Assembly (NCBI RefSeq): GCF_021919125.1
Contig: NZ_CP083439.1
Location: forward strand, 3,038,001 to 3,102,000
DNA length: 64,000 bases
Source: Clavibacter sp. A6099
GTDB taxonomy: Bacteria; Actinomycetota; Actinomycetes; Actinomycetales; Microbacteriaceae
Direction: 5' to 3'
Both the position numbers and the translations under genes were made by a program. The notes under the pieces were generated by a model. It searched no databases. It saw nothing but the letters and a program-made list of their open reading frames with translations, and was not told the DNA's origin. Each line of letters begins with the position of its first letter. Positions within the stretch are counted from its first letter, which is position 1. This document shows, one piece after another, positions 23,799 through 33,085 of this stretch.

Positions 23799-24787
23799 GA
23801 CGCCGACCCTACGGGCGTCGCGACCAGCAGCCCGGCCGCGTCCCAGCGCACGGGCACCGGATCCGGGATGCGGCCGACGAACGAGCCGTCCGCGCCGGCG
23901 TCCTCGAACCCGAGGAGCGCCGGGCCCTGCGGCGTCCGCACGATGCGCGCGGCGTACAGCCCCTCGCCGTGCAGGAGCCGGGCGCGCCCGATGTCGACGG
24001 GGCGGCCGAAGGGCTGGTCGTCGTCGAGCGGCAGCGCGAAGACGCCGCCCTCCTGGCCGGCGCGCGCGCCGGCCAGGTCGGATCCCGCGCACGAGAACAC
24101 GAGCACCCGCCGGCCCTCGACCTCGGCGACCTGCAGCACCTCGAGCTGCGCGAACCCGGCGCCGGGCGCGCTGAGCGGCGGAGCGGCCGCCCACATCACG
24201 AGGTCGGGCGAGACCGCCTGGCCCACGACGCCCCGGTCGAGCGGATCCGCCCCGGCCTCGGATGCGTCCGCCCGGGATCTCGCGGTGACGAGCATGCGCC
24301 AGCCGTCGCCCGCGGGGTCCGGCTCGACCCAAGGATCCCGCCACGCCTCCTCACGCCACGTGCCGTCGGCGAGCGTCTCGTACCAGCGCGGGTCGGCCGA
24401 CAGCGCGGACACGCTCGCCTTCACCCACCGGTGCAGGTCGGTCGAGGTCGCCTGCAGCACGGTCTCCACGTTCATGCCCTCGTCGTCCCGCGGGAACACC
24501 GAGCCCGTGTACGACATCCGCCAGAGCCCCGACGGGTCGCGCGTCACGCTGCCCGTCCACGTCGCCGACGCGTCCGGCGACCCGGCCGGCCCGTGCTCGA
24601 GGACGACGCCGTGGTCGGTCCACGTGACGAGGTCGGTCGAGGTCGCGTGGCCCACGGCGGCGTTCCGGTGCCGCAGGTCCGGATCCCCGAGCGCGGTCGG
24701 CGCGTGCAGGTAGAAGAGGTGCGTCGTGTCGCCGTCGACCGCGGTCCACGAGTCCCAGACCCAGTGCCCGGGCAGCGCGAACGCCAT
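23795..24787 (-). CDS. Five-bladed-propeller glycosidase of clan GH-J (GH32/GH68-like)
   Basis: The 330-residue protein has three motifs in the GH-J order: WVWDSW with Asp12 as candidate nucleophile (compare VWDSW of GH68), WRDPWV with R150-D151-P152 (the RDP transition-state motif), and QLEVLQ with Glu216 as candidate acid/base. Supporting strands are HLFYLHAP, ATSTDLVTW and ATWTGSV. Clan members cleave or transfer fructose units. No signal peptide is present, so it would act on an imported oligosaccharide, in line with its place between the importer permeases and a serine hydrolase. Assignment between GH32, GH68 and a related GH43-like family is uncertain. Confidence 0.8.
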   Translation of the reverse strand: MAFALPGHWVWDSWTAVDGDTTHLFYLHAPTALGDPDLRHRNAAVGHATSTDLVTWTDHGVVLEHGPAGSPDASATWTGSVTRDPSGLWRMSYTGSVFPRDDEGMNVETVLQATSTDLHRWVKASVSALSADPRWYETLADGTWREEAWRDPWVEPDPAGDGWRMLVTARSRADASEAGADPLDRGVVGQAVSPDLVMWAAAPPLSAPGAGFAQLEVLQVAEVEGRRVLVFSCAGSDLAGARAGQEGGVFALPLDDDQPFGRPVDIGRARLLHGEGLYAARIVRTPQGPALLGFEDAGADGSFVGRIPDPVPVRWDAAGLLVATPVGSAS

Positions 24788-25611
24788 CAGCCCTTCACCG
24801 CGCCCTGCAGCAGCGCCGCGATGAACTGCCGCTGGAAGATGACGTACACGATCACCGTGGGCAGCATCACGATGAGCGACGCCGCGAACAGCAGCGGCAG
24901 AGCGTCGATGTACTGGCCCTGGAACGCGCCGAGCGCCCCGGCCATGGTGCGCTCGCTCGGGTCGTCGATCATCACGAGCGGCAGCAGGAACTGGTTCCAG
25001 GTCCAGAGGAACAGGAGGATCCCGAGCGCCGAGAGCGCCGGCCGCGCGAGCGGCAGCTGGATGCTCCGGAACTCCTGCCAGATGCTCGCGCCGTCCACGC
25101 GCGCGGCCTCCGACAGCTCCCGCGGCACGCCGACGAAGTGCGCGCGCATCCAGAACACGCTGAACGGCATGTACAGCCCGATGAGCGGGAGGATGACCGC
25201 CCACCTGGTGTTGATGAGGCCGAAGCCCGTCATCTGGTAGTAGAGCGGGATGATGATCGCCTCGAACGGGATGGTCAGCCCGATGATCATGGCGACGAGC
25301 ACGTACTTCCCGCCGGGCACCCGGAGGTTCCCGAGCGAGTAGCCGGCGAGCGTCGCGCAGACGAGGCTGACGGGCACGACCATCACCACGATGAACAGGC
25401 TCGAGAGCATCAGCGTGCCGATGTTCCCGACCGTGAACGCCGTCACGAAGTTCTCCCAGTAGGCGGGCGTCGGCCAGGAGAAGCCGTTGGGCAGCGAGTC
25501 GGGCGACTGCAGCGCGGCGGTGAGCATGCTGGCGAAGGGCAGCAGGGTGAGCACGAGGACCGCGATCAGGAGGATGCGGCCCACGACGAGCTCGGTGCGG
25601 TTGACGATCAT
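24787..25611 (-). CDS. Carbohydrate ABC transporter permease (MalG type)
   Basis: This 274-residue permease has six membrane helices and the EAA loop RELSEAARVDGASIWQEFRSIQLPLARPAL (near residues 180-210), which contacts the shared ATPase. It is of the CUT1/MalG subfamily. Start and stop overlap the neighbouring genes by one to four nt. No ATPase gene is in the operon, as is usual where a common MsiK-type ATPase serves many importers. Confidence 0.93.
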   Translation of the reverse strand: MIVNRTELVVGRILLIAVLVLTLLPFASMLTAALQSPDSLPNGFSWPTPAYWENFVTAFTVGNIGTLMLSSLFIVVMVVPVSLVCATLAGYSLGNLRVPGGKYVLVAMIIGLTIPFEAIIIPLYYQMTGFGLINTRWAVILPLIGLYMPFSVFWMRAHFVGVPRELSEAARVDGASIWQEFRSIQLPLARPALSALGILLFLWTWNQFLLPLVMIDDPSERTMAGALGAFQGQYIDALPLLFAASLIVMLPTVIVYVIFQRQFIAALLQGAVKG

Positions 25612-26603
25612 CAGTCGCGCTCCCTCGAGAGTCGTTGGACGGGGAGCACGAGCAGCAGCACGAACACGAGCAGCACCACGCCGAACGCGGACGCCAGGCC
25701 CACCTGGCTCTGCACGAACGCGAGCCGGAAGATCTCGATGCCGGGCACGAGCGTCGTGGTGCCCGGCCCGCCCTTGGTGGTCGTGTAGATGATGTCGAAC
25801 GTGCTCAGGGCGGCGATGACCGTGATGGTCACGAGCACCGCGATCTCCTGCCGGAGGCCCGGCAGGGTGATGGTGACGAACTCGCGGAAGAAGCCGGCGC
25901 CGTCGAGCCGCACCGCTTCGTAGAGCGAGCCGTCGATCTTGCCCATGCCCGTGAGCAGCAGCACGGTGCACAGGCCCGTGAGCACCCACGATCCGATGAG
26001 CCCGACCGCGGGCAGCGCCGTGCCGAAGTCGGCGAGCCAGGAACGGGACAGGAAGCCGAGCCCCACCGCATCGAGGATGGAGTTGATGGTGCCGGACTGC
26101 GCGTACATCCACGACCACGCGATGCCCGCCGCGACGAGCGGGACGATCTGCGGCAGGAACAGGATGGTGCGCGAGATCGACGCGAACGGTCCCGGCTTCA
26201 TGCCGCGCAGGAGCGTCGCGAGCGCGAGGCCGGCGGTGATGGGGATCACCATGAAGAAGACCACGAGGACCAGCGCGTTGACTATGGGCGTCAGCAGCCG
26301 CGTGTCCGTGAAGATCTGCACGTAGTTGTCGAGGCCGATGAACGTGGAGGCGCCGATCCCGTTCCACTTGTAGAACGAGTACTGCACCGCCGTGATGAGC
26401 GGCCAGACGACGAACGCCCCGTAGGCGGCGACGGCCGGGAGCAGCATGATCCAGCCGACGGTCGCGGTCCGGCGGGCCTCGGGGCCGAGCCGGCGGCGCC
26501 TCGCGGGCGCGTGCCCGGGCCCGCTGCCTCGAGGGGACGGCCCCGCGGGGACGGCGGCGGCTGCCGTCGCCCCCGCGGGGATGGTGCGATCCGTGGTGCT
26601 CAC
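25611..26603 (-). CDS. Carbohydrate ABC transporter permease (MalF type)
   Basis: The 330-residue protein begins with a Pro/Arg-rich cytoplasmic tail of about 45 residues, then six membrane helices and the EAA loop SLYEAVRLDGAGFFREFVTITLPGLR. The MalF-type helix YGAFVVWPLITAVQYSFYKWNG comes first. Its GTG overlaps the stop of the substrate-binding protein gene by 4 nt. Together with the next permease it forms the membrane channel of a CUT1 importer. Confidence 0.93.
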   Translation of the reverse strand: MSTTDRTIPAGATAAAAVPAGPSPRGSGPGHAPARRRRLGPEARRTATVGWIMLLPAVAAYGAFVVWPLITAVQYSFYKWNGIGASTFIGLDNYVQIFTDTRLLTPIVNALVLVVFFMVIPITAGLALATLLRGMKPGPFASISRTILFLPQIVPLVAAGIAWSWMYAQSGTINSILDAVGLGFLSRSWLADFGTALPAVGLIGSWVLTGLCTVLLLTGMGKIDGSLYEAVRLDGAGFFREFVTITLPGLRQEIAVLVTITVIAALSTFDIIYTTTKGGPGTTTLVPGIEIFRLAFVQSQVGLASAFGVVLLVFVLLLVLPVQRLSRERD

Positions 26604-27949
26604 TGTGCGGCGAGGTCCTGCTCGTAGAAGTCCTGCGTGGCCTTCAGGAAGTCCGCGGGCGTCATCTTGTCGGTGAGCAGCAGCTGCTCGTTCGGCTGGA
26701 GCGAGCCCTGGTAGATGCCGGCCGTGCTGTTCGCCATGAAGTCGACGAAGCCGTCGTCGTCCCCGACCACCGCGGACAGCTCGAGGGCCTTCGCGATGAG
26801 GCTGCCCTCCTGGGCGGTCGGCAGCGCCTGGGCCGGGTCGCCGCCAGGCGACGCGCCCGTCACGTCGACCACGATCTGGCGCGCCTTCTCGTCGGTCACG
26901 ATCCAGTTGAGGAACGCGGCGACCACGTCGGCGTTCTTCGACTTCGCCGGGATCGCGAAGGTGTTGCCCGTGCCCATCGCGACGTGCTTCGCGCCCGCCT
27001 CGAGCGGCGGCACGAGGGCGAACTGCGCGCCACCCTGGCCGAGGGCCTTCTCCACGTTCGCGGCGTCCCAGTTGCCGTCCCACATGAACAGCCCCTGGCC
27101 GGCCGAGAAGTTCGACACCATCGTCGTGTAGTTGATGGCGTTGACGTCCGGCGGGAGGTACCCGGCCTTCGCCCAGTCCTGGAACTTCGTGGCGCCCGCG
27201 AGCGCCGCGTCGGTCTGGATGGTCGCGCCCGGCTTGTTGTACATCCAGTCGACGAGGTCCTGCTTGTCGCCCTGCTGGTTGATGAGCGACTGGAGGATGA
27301 AGGTGCCGACGCCGTCCTGCATGCCGGTCTGGATGGGGAGCACGCCCGCGTCCTTCGCCTTGGCGAGGTCCGCCTCGAGCTCGTCCATCGTGGTCGGCAT
27401 CTCGGTGATGCCCACCTGGTCGGCCAGCTCCTGGTTCATGTAGATGCCCGTGACGCTGTACCCGATGCCGAACTGCCAGAGCGAGCCCTCGCCGCGCACG
27501 CCCTTCTCGTCCATGCGGGCCCCCGCGAGCTGGCCCGCAGGGAAGCGGTCCCAGCCGTAGGCGTCGAAGTACGGGTCGAGGTTCGTGAGGAGTCCGTCCT
27601 TGACCGTGGTGCCGAGCGTCGAGAGGCGGATCAGGTCCGGGGCGTCGTCGCTCGCGAGGAGCCGAGGCGTGTTCGCCAGGAGGTTCTGGAAGCTGTCGCG
27701 CGTGATGTCGAACTTCACGTTCGGGTGCTGCTTCGTGAACTCGGTCGTCAGCTCGTCCGTGACCGGGAAGCCGGTCTCGTCCTGGATCCGGATGGTGACG
27801 TCGTCGGTGGGGATCGCGGTGCTCACGTCGCCCGCGGGCGCGGAGGCGACGGGCGCGCTGCCGGGCGCGCAGCTCGCGAGGGCGAGCGCCGAGATGGCGG
27901 CGGCGGCGGTGAGCGCTGCCGCGCGTCCCGCCCTTCTCATCGTGGACAT
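26600..27949 (-). CDS. Sugar-binding lipoprotein of an ABC importer
   Basis: This 449-residue extracellular solute-binding protein (family 1) has a Sec signal and a lipobox L-A-S-C with Cys26. The mature part carries the family-1 fold, with an SGTL-like region replaced by TEFTKQHPNVKF, and FVVWDGN-like GLFMWDGNWDAANV. It captures an oligosaccharide and delivers it to the two permeases downstream. AAGGAG lies 7 nt before ATG 27949. It is the first gene of the operon controlled from the 27950-28151 region. Confidence 0.94.
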   Translation of the reverse strand: MSTMRRAGRAAALTAAAAISALALASCAPGSAPVASAPAGDVSTAIPTDDVTIRIQDETGFPVTDELTTEFTKQHPNVKFDITRDSFQNLLANTPRLLASDDAPDLIRLSTLGTTVKDGLLTNLDPYFDAYGWDRFPAGQLAGARMDEKGVRGEGSLWQFGIGYSVTGIYMNQELADQVGITEMPTTMDELEADLAKAKDAGVLPIQTGMQDGVGTFILQSLINQQGDKQDLVDWMYNKPGATIQTDAALAGATKFQDWAKAGYLPPDVNAINYTTMVSNFSAGQGLFMWDGNWDAANVEKALGQGGAQFALVPPLEAGAKHVAMGTGNTFAIPAKSKNADVVAAFLNWIVTDEKARQIVVDVTGASPGGDPAQALPTAQEGSLIAKALELSAVVGDDDGFVDFMANSTAGIYQGSLQPNEQLLLTDKMTPADFLKATQDFYEQDLAAQ

Positions 27950-28037
27950 GCGGTGACTCCTTCGTCAGGTGATGCGGGGGCGGGGCGGGCGGTGCAGCCA
28001 GCCGAGGGCAGCGGTGCCCGCGGTGTGGGAGGGTCAT

Positions 28038-28053
28038 GGTAAATCCATTTACC
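28038..28053. promoter_or_regulatory. LacI-type operator palindrome
   Basis: GGTAAAT and ATTTACC are perfect 7-bp arms around a central CC. The site lies between the divergent importer operon and the LacI-family gene and is markedly AT-rich in a GC-rich region. LacI operators usually have a central CG; CC is unusual. Control of both directions by the adjacent regulator is an inference. Confidence 0.62.
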
Positions 28054-28151
28054 GGATGCAGGAGATCATGCGCGCAGCGACGCCGGGTGTCAACCCGCCA
28101 TCGCTGCAGCGGTCGGGTCACCGGATACGCTCACGAGGAGGAGGACGGCAC

Positions 28152-29246
28152 ATGCGCCAGAAGCGACCGACCCTGGCGGACGTGGCCCGACTGGCCGGCC
28201 TGTCCCCGACGGCGGCGTCGCAGATCCTCAACGGCACGCCCCAGACGCGCTTCTCCGAGGACTCGCACCGCCGCGTCCTGGCCGCCGCGGCCGAGCTCGG
28301 CTACCGCCCCAACATGGGCGCCCGGGCCCTCCGCACCGACCGGTCGCTCACCATCGGCTTCATCTCCGACGTCGTCGCCACCACGCGCTTCGCGAGCGGC
28401 CTCATCCGCGGCGCGCTCGTCGAGGCGGAGCGCGCCGGGCACGTCGTGCTCGTGCTCGAGACCGGCGGCGAGGAGGCGCGCGAGGCCGAGGCGGTGTCCG
28501 CGGTGCTCGACCGCCAGGTCGACGGCATCGTCTTCGCCACCATGCGCGCACGGGAGCTCGTCGTCCCCGATGTGCCGGCCTCGACGCGCGTCGTCATGCT
28601 CAACGCCACGAGCCCCCACCACGGCAGCGCCGTGCTGCCGGACGAGGAGGAGGGCGGGCGCCGCGCGGTCGACCTCCTCGCCGCCGCCGGCCACCGCGAC
28701 GGCATCGCGCTGCTCGGCAGCGACGTCGAGACCGAGCGGGTCCTCTTCCGCTCGGAGACCGTGGCCCGTCGGCTGCACGGGATCCGCGCCGAGATGGACG
28801 AGCTCGGCCTGCGCTTCGCGGCCGAGCGGTCGTGCGAGGACTGGGAGCCGGACGCCGGCTACGAGGCCGCGGGCGCGATGCTCGACGCGGCACCCGGGAC
28901 CCGCGCGATCCTCTGCCTGAACGACCGCCTGGCGTTCGGCGCGTACCAGGCGTGCCAGGAGCGCGGGATCCGCGTCGGCACCGACGTCTCGCTCGTCGGC
29001 TTCGACAACGACGAGCTGGCGTCCTACCTGCGGCCCGGCCTCACGACCATCGCCCTCCCGCACGAGGAGATGGGGCGCGAGGCCGTGCGTCTCGTCCTGC
29101 GCGACGCGGAGCCGGGCGAGCGCCTCGTGGCGATGCCCGTGGTCGAGCGCGGCTCGATCGCGCGGGTCGCGCCGGCTGACGGCGGCGCGGCCGCGCTCGC
29201 GGCGGCACGCCTGGCGGCCCTGGCGGCCGTGGCGGCGACGGCGTGA
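28152..29246 (+). CDS. LacI-family transcriptional repressor
   Basis: The 364-residue regulator starts with the LacI helix-turn-helix (PTLADVARLAGLSPTAASQILNG) and hinge helix (RVLAAAAELGYRPNMGARALRTDRS). A periplasmic-binding-like effector domain follows (SLTIGFISD..., FDNDELASYLRPGLTTIALP). GAGGAGG lies before ATG 28152; the in-frame extension upstream is not LacI-like. It is divergent from the ABC importer/glycosidase operon, with a palindrome between them, so it probably represses that operon in response to the imported sugar. The C-terminus ends in an unusual Ala-rich run. Confidence 0.94.
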   Translation: MRQKRPTLADVARLAGLSPTAASQILNGTPQTRFSEDSHRRVLAAAAELGYRPNMGARALRTDRSLTIGFISDVVATTRFASGLIRGALVEAERAGHVVLVLETGGEEAREAEAVSAVLDRQVDGIVFATMRARELVVPDVPASTRVVMLNATSPHHGSAVLPDEEEGGRRAVDLLAAAGHRDGIALLGSDVETERVLFRSETVARRLHGIRAEMDELGLRFAAERSCEDWEPDAGYEAAGAMLDAAPGTRAILCLNDRLAFGAYQACQERGIRVGTDVSLVGFDNDELASYLRPGLTTIALPHEEMGREAVRLVLRDAEPGERLVAMPVVERGSIARVAPADGGAAALAAARLAALAAVAATA

Positions 29247-29271
29247 CGGCCGGAACCCCAGCCGTGGCGCC

Positions 29272-29868
29272 CTACGCGGTCGCGGCCACCGCCAGCGCCC
29301 GCTCCATCACGTGGTCCGTCTCCACCGCGTCCGACAGCCGGAACGACCGCGTGCCCACGATGCGGAAGCCGCTGCGCTCGTAGAAGCGGATGGCGCGCGC
29401 GTTGTGCTCGTTGACGCCGAGCCAGATCCCGGCCTCCGCGTCCCGCCCCCGCTCCCCCGCGAGCTCGCGCGCGACCCGCAGCGTCTCCGCCATCAGCGGC
29501 CGTGCGACGCCGATGCCGTGCGACCCCGCCTCGACGTACACCTTGCTCAGCTCGATCTCCGGCCGCAGCCGCAGCGCGCCGGCCACGTCGGCGTCCGCGG
29601 GCGGCGCCTGGACGACCATCGTGTAGCCGACCGCCCTGCCCTCGACCTCCGCGAGCACGACCCGGTGCGACGGATCCGCGAGGTGCTCCCGGAAGCGCGC
29701 GGGAGACAAGACCGTGCGGATGTGCTCCGCGATCGCCTCGGCCGTCGTCGTCGGCGGGCACGCGAGCGCGAAGGTGCGGGCGGCGAGGGCGGCCACCTCG
29801 TCGGCGTCGTCGGGCATGGCGACGCGGAAGGACGGGACGGCGGGGGCGGCGGGATCCGGGGTGCTCAC
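29272..29868 (-). CDS. GNAT-family N-acetyltransferase
   Basis: This 198-residue acetyltransferase has ELSKVYVEAGSHGIGVARPLMAETLRVARE (acetyl-CoA loop near 105-135), then IWLGVNEHNARAIRFYERSGFRIVGTRSF, the classic GNAT motif B. Substrate is unknown; the ending resembles protein or small-amine acetyltransferases. The GTG start is leaderless: TAGGCT (29876-29881) ends 7 nt before it. It converges with the LacI gene. Confidence 0.88.
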   Translation of the reverse strand: MSTPDPAAPAVPSFRVAMPDDADEVAALAARTFALACPPTTTAEAIAEHIRTVLSPARFREHLADPSHRVVLAEVEGRAVGYTMVVQAPPADADVAGALRLRPEIELSKVYVEAGSHGIGVARPLMAETLRVARELAGERGRDAEAGIWLGVNEHNARAIRFYERSGFRIVGTRSFRLSDAVETDHVMERALAVAATA

Positions 29869-29906
29869 CCTGACGAGCCTAGGCAGCCAAGGCCCCCGGA
29901 GACGAC

Positions 29907-29934
29907 GGAAGGGCCCGCCGAGGCGGGCCCTTCC
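29907..29934 (-). terminator. Terminator of the rplK-rplA operon
   Basis: Thirteen-bp arms GGAAGGGCCCGCC and GGCGGGCCCTTCC with a tight loop lie 38 nt past the rplA stop. It is one of the strongest hairpins in the window. Confidence 0.8.
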
Positions 29935-29972
29935 TGTGCTGCTGGTCGTGCATGCGCTCGCGCGCGGCGGTG

Positions 29973-30659
29973 CTAGATGGAGTTGACGTCCACCGGGATG
30001 CCGGGGCCGAAGGTCGTGGAGACCGTGGCCTTCTGCACGTATCGGCCCTTCGAGGAGGACGGCTTGAGGCGGACGATCTCCTCGAGCGCTGCGCCGACGT
30101 TCTCCGAGAGCTGCTCGGGCGAGAAGCTCGCCTTGCCGACCACGAAGTGGACGTTCGCGTGCTTGTCGACGCGGAACTCGATCTTGCCGCCCTTGATGTC
30201 GGACACCGCGCGCGCGACGTCCGGGGTGACCGTGCCGGTCTTCGGGTTGGGCATGAGGCCACGCGGGCCGAGCACCTTGCCGAGACGACCGACCTTGCCC
30301 ATGAGCTCGGGCGTCGAGACGGCGGAGTCGAACGACGTGTAGCCGCCCGCCACCTTCTCGATGAGCTCGTCGCCGCCGACCTCGTCGGCGCCTGCGGCGA
30401 TGGCCGCCTCAGCCGCGGGGCCCGTCGCGAAGACGATGACGCGGGCGGTCTTGCCGGTACCGTGAGGAAGGATGACGGTGCCGCGGACCATCTGGTCTGC
30501 CTTGCGGGGGTCGACGCCGAGCTTGAGCGCGACCTCGACGGTGCTGTCGAACTTGCTGGATCCGGTCTCGCGCGCGAGCTCGACGGCCTCCGAGGCGGTG
30601 TACGCCTTCGTGAGGTCGATCTTCTCGGCTGCGGCCCGGTAGGCCTTTGACTTCGCCAT
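29973..30659 (-). CDS. rplA: 50S ribosomal protein L1
   Basis: The 228-residue L1 protein forms the L1 stalk at the ribosomal E site. Characteristic segments include [56 protein letters not shown] and the C-terminal [22 protein letters not shown]. Length is normal. A GGAG site precedes ATG 30659, and it follows rplK by 99 nt in the standard order. L1 autoregulation at the L11-L1 leader is known in other bacteria but no clear site was identified here. Confidence 0.98.
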   Translation of the reverse strand: MAKSKAYRAAAEKIDLTKAYTASEAVELARETGSSKFDSTVEVALKLGVDPRKADQMVRGTVILPHGTGKTARVIVFATGPAAEAAIAAGADEVGGDELIEKVAGGYTSFDSAVSTPELMGKVGRLGKVLGPRGLMPNPKTGTVTPDVARAVSDIKGGKIEFRVDKHANVHFVVGKASFSPEQLSENVGAALEEIVRLKPSSSKGRYVQKATVSTTFGPGIPVDVNSI

Positions 30660-30758
30660 TCGTGTCTCCTGTTTCGAGAGTGCGGTTGATGTGAGCCTGG
30701 CCGGCTCTCCCGCGTGATGCTGGAGCGGACCCCGGTCGGGATCCGCGGGTGGTGGAGG

Positions 30759-31190
30759 CTAGGCCTCGACCGTGATGCCCATGGAGCGGGCGGTGCCGGC
30801 GATGATCTTCGCCGCGGCGTCGATGTCGTTGGCGTTGAGGTCGGCCTGCTTCTGCTCGGCGATCTCGCGGACCTGGTCCATCGTGAGCTTCGCGACCTTG
30901 ACCGTGTGCGGCGTGCCCGAGCCCTTGGCGACTCCGGCGGCCTTCTTGATGAGCTCGGCGGCCGGGGGCGTCTTGAGGATGAACGTGAACGTCCGGTCCT
31001 CGTAGACGGTGATCTCGACGGGGATGACGTTCCCGCGCTGAGCCTCGGTCTGGGCGTTGTACGCCTTGCAGAACTCCATGATGTTGACGCCGTGCTGTCC
31101 CAGCGCCGGCCCGATGGGCGGTGCGGGGTTGGCGGCGCCGGCCTTGATCTGCAGCTTGATCAGACCCGTGACCTTCTTCTTCGGTGCCAT
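30759..31190 (-). CDS. rplK: 50S ribosomal protein L11
   Basis: The 143-residue L11 protein of the GTPase-associated centre is full length: [40 protein letters not shown], then [13 protein letters not shown] and the C-terminal RNA-binding domain ending [15 protein letters not shown] 31190 is preceded by a purine-rich GAAGGAAGAG. A perfect 8-bp palindromic stem (31223-31238) stands between it and the nusG stop and may be a leader structure. Confidence 0.98.
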   Translation of the reverse strand: MAPKKKVTGLIKLQIKAGAANPAPPIGPALGQHGVNIMEFCKAYNAQTEAQRGNVIPVEITVYEDRTFTFILKTPPAAELIKKAAGVAKGSGTPHTVKVAKLTMDQVREIAEQKQADLNANDIDAAAKIIAGTARSMGITVEA

Positions 31191-31243
31191 TTCTCTTCCT
31201 TCTTCTTGATTGCTAGATCGAGCGGGCCGCGCGGCCCGACCGC

Positions 31244-32278
31244 CTAGAGCTTGGTGACCTGGTCGAAGCTGAGCTCGACCGGGGTCTCGCGCTCGAACAG
31301 GGAGACGAGCACCGTGAGCTTGCCGCTCTCGGGCTTGATCTCGCTGATGGAGCCGGGGAGGCCCGCGAACGAGCCCTCCTTGATCGTGATGGTCTCGCCG
31401 ATCTCGAAGTCGACCTCGGCGGCGACGACGCGCTGCGCCTGGCCGCCCTTGGTGGGCTGGCCCTTGACCTGCGCCACCTCCTTGATCTCGACGAGGCTCT
31501 TCAGCATGGAGAAGGCCTCCTCGAAGCGGAGGGGCGTGGGGTTGTGGGCGTTGCCCACGAAGCCCGTGACGCCGGGGGTGTGGCGGACGACCGACCAGCT
31601 GTCCTCGTTGAGGGCCATGCGCACCAGCACGTAGCCGGGGATGCGAACGCGGTTGACCATCTTGCGCTGGCCGTTCTTGATCTCGACGACGTCCTCCATC
31701 GGGACCTCGATCTGGTAGATGTCGTCCTCCATGTTGAGCGACACCATGCGGTTCTCGATGTTGCTCTTCACGCGGCGCTCGAAGCCCGCGTAGGAGTGGA
31801 TGACGTACCACTTGCCCGGCTTGGAGCGGAGCTCCTTGCGGAAGTCCTCGTAGGGGTCGACCTCGGCGTCGTCCTCGGACGCGGGCTCGTCGGGGACGAG
31901 GTCGGCCTCGGCCTCGGCGATGTCGTCCGCCGTGGCGGGCGCGACGTCGGCGGGCTCGAGGGCCTCCTCGGCCGCCTCCTCCTCCGCCTCGTCGTCGGTC
32001 GCCTCGACGGCGGCCTCGGCCTCGTCGGCGGAGTCGATGTCGAGCGCGTCCTCGACGATGGCGTCGGCCTCGGGGTCCTCGACGGACTCCATCGCGTCGA
32101 GCGCCGCCGTCAGGTCGGTCTCGACCGAGTCGCCCTCGACGTGCAGGGCGGTGTGCTCGGCCGCGTCCGAGCTCTCCTCGGAGGACTCGATGGCGTGGCC
32201 CTCCTGGACCTCGTCCACCTCGGAGGACTGCTCCGCCGCGGGGGCGAGGTCGACGTCGTCGCGCTTGCTCTCAGCCAA
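31244..32278 (-). CDS. nusG: Transcription termination/antitermination protein NusG
   Basis: The C-terminal 190 residues are classic NusG: the NGN domain from [21 protein letters not shown] (near residue 155), [23 protein letters not shown], and a KOW domain ([18 protein letters not shown]). It couples RNA polymerase to ribosomes and Rho. Before these lie about 150 residues almost entirely Glu, Asp, Ala and Ser, much longer than E. coli NusG (181 residues in all) but of a type seen in actinobacteria. It is the second protein of the secE-nusG unit; the 185-nt gap to secE shows no other gene. Confidence 0.97.
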   Translation of the reverse strand: MAESKRDDVDLAPAAEQSSEVDEVQEGHAIESSEESSDAAEHTALHVEGDSVETDLTAALDAMESVEDPEADAIVEDALDIDSADEAEAAVEATDDEAEEEAAEEALEPADVAPATADDIAEAEADLVPDEPASEDDAEVDPYEDFRKELRSKPGKWYVIHSYAGFERRVKSNIENRMVSLNMEDDIYQIEVPMEDVVEIKNGQRKMVNRVRIPGYVLVRMALNEDSWSVVRHTPGVTGFVGNAHNPTPLRFEEAFSMLKSLVEIKEVAQVKGQPTKGGQAQRVVAAEVDFEIGETITIKEGSFAGLPGSISEIKPESGKLTVLVSLFERETPVELSFDQVTKL

Positions 32279-32463
32279 TGGATCTACTTCCCTCGTTCTT
32301 CGTCGTGCGTTGCCGTTCTGTGCCGTGCTGGTCCCGGGCGCCGGGCCGCGCGGATGCGGGACCCATGAGGATCCGCGCCGCTGCCGTGCTCCGCGCGCGT
32401 GGACCCGTGGTCCGCGCCGCTCGCCCTCCCGGCCCGTGCCGCCTCCGCGTGGAGGCCCTGGTG

Positions 32464-32736
32464 CTAGGCGCCGTTGCCGAACACCACGATGGCGAGGTAC
32501 CCGAACAGCTGGTCGAGGAGCGAGACGATCACCATCATGACGATGACGAAGGCCAGCACCACTCCCGTGAACGTCAGCAGCTCCTTGCGGGTGGGGGTGA
32601 CCACCTTCTTGAGCTCCTGCACGACCTGCTTGATGAAGAGCACCAGCCGGGCGAAGGGGTTGCGTCGTGCGTCCCGCTGCTCGCGAGCCTGCGCGACGAT
32701 CTCCTCGCTCGGCTCGTCGACGATCTTCCGCGCCAC
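32464..32736 (-). CDS. secE: Preprotein translocase subunit SecE
   Basis: The 90-residue SecE stabilises the SecY channel. It has a charged cytoplasmic N-terminus, the amphipathic helix [27 protein letters not shown], and one membrane helix [28 protein letters not shown] 32736 is chosen because GGAAGGG lies about 9 nt upstream. A longer frame reaching 32850 would run into tRNA-Trp and is not credible. Confidence 0.95.
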   Translation of the reverse strand: MARKIVDEPSEEIVAQAREQRDARRNPFARLVLFIKQVVQELKKVVTPTRKELLTFTGVVLAFVIVMMVIVSLLDQLFGYLAIVVFGNGA

Positions 32737-32823
32737 GCGTGGGTCCCTTCCTGCATTGCTCGGCTTTCGCCCGGAGTTCGGGCGAGCCGCGATGTCACGT
32801 GCCCGGGGACCCGTTCCATCTAG

Positions 32824-32896
32824 CAGGGCGGACAGGACTCGAACCTGCAACCTGCGGTTTTGGAGACCGCTGCTCTACCAATTGAGCCACCACCCT
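32824..32896 (-). tRNA. tRNA-Trp (anticodon CCA)
   Basis: The 73-nt tRNA has acceptor AGGGTGG pairing with CCGCCCT (one G-U), D arm GGCTCAATTGGTAGAGC, anticodon loop CTCCAAA giving CCA, and T arm GGTTCGAGTCC. The 3' CCA is not encoded. It sits directly upstream of secE, a conserved actinobacterial order. A -10-like TACACT is at 32992-32997. Confidence 0.97.
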
Positions 32897-32991
32897 CTGC
32901 GTCGACACCCGCCTGCCCCCATGCGCCACGACCGTGCGAGCACGGACGGAAGAAGGCGCGGAAGAGCATGGCGGAGATACCGACCCGGACG

Positions 32992-32997
32992 AGTGTA
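32992..32997 (-). promoter_or_regulatory. -10 element for tRNA-Trp/secE
   Basis: TACACT read leftward lies about 96 nt before the tRNA-Trp 5' end. The matching -35 region (GACCGT) is weak. Confidence 0.45.
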
Positions 32998-33085
32998 CCA
33001 GCATCCGCGGGGCCACGGTCGGGGTGGGCGCCAGGGGGCGTCGGCACCCGCGTGGCGGCGCGCGCGGATCCCTATGCTCACATGC

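Noticed and set aside
21471-24713. Open frame of 1080 codons on the plus strand
   Set aside because: It covers the quinone oxidoreductase in another frame and the antisense of two recognised enzymes; composition is Arg/Pro/Gly-rich without motifs.
32737-32850. Upstream extension of secE
   Set aside because: Overlaps tRNA-Trp and has no SecE-like residues; GTG 32736 has a ribosome-binding site.
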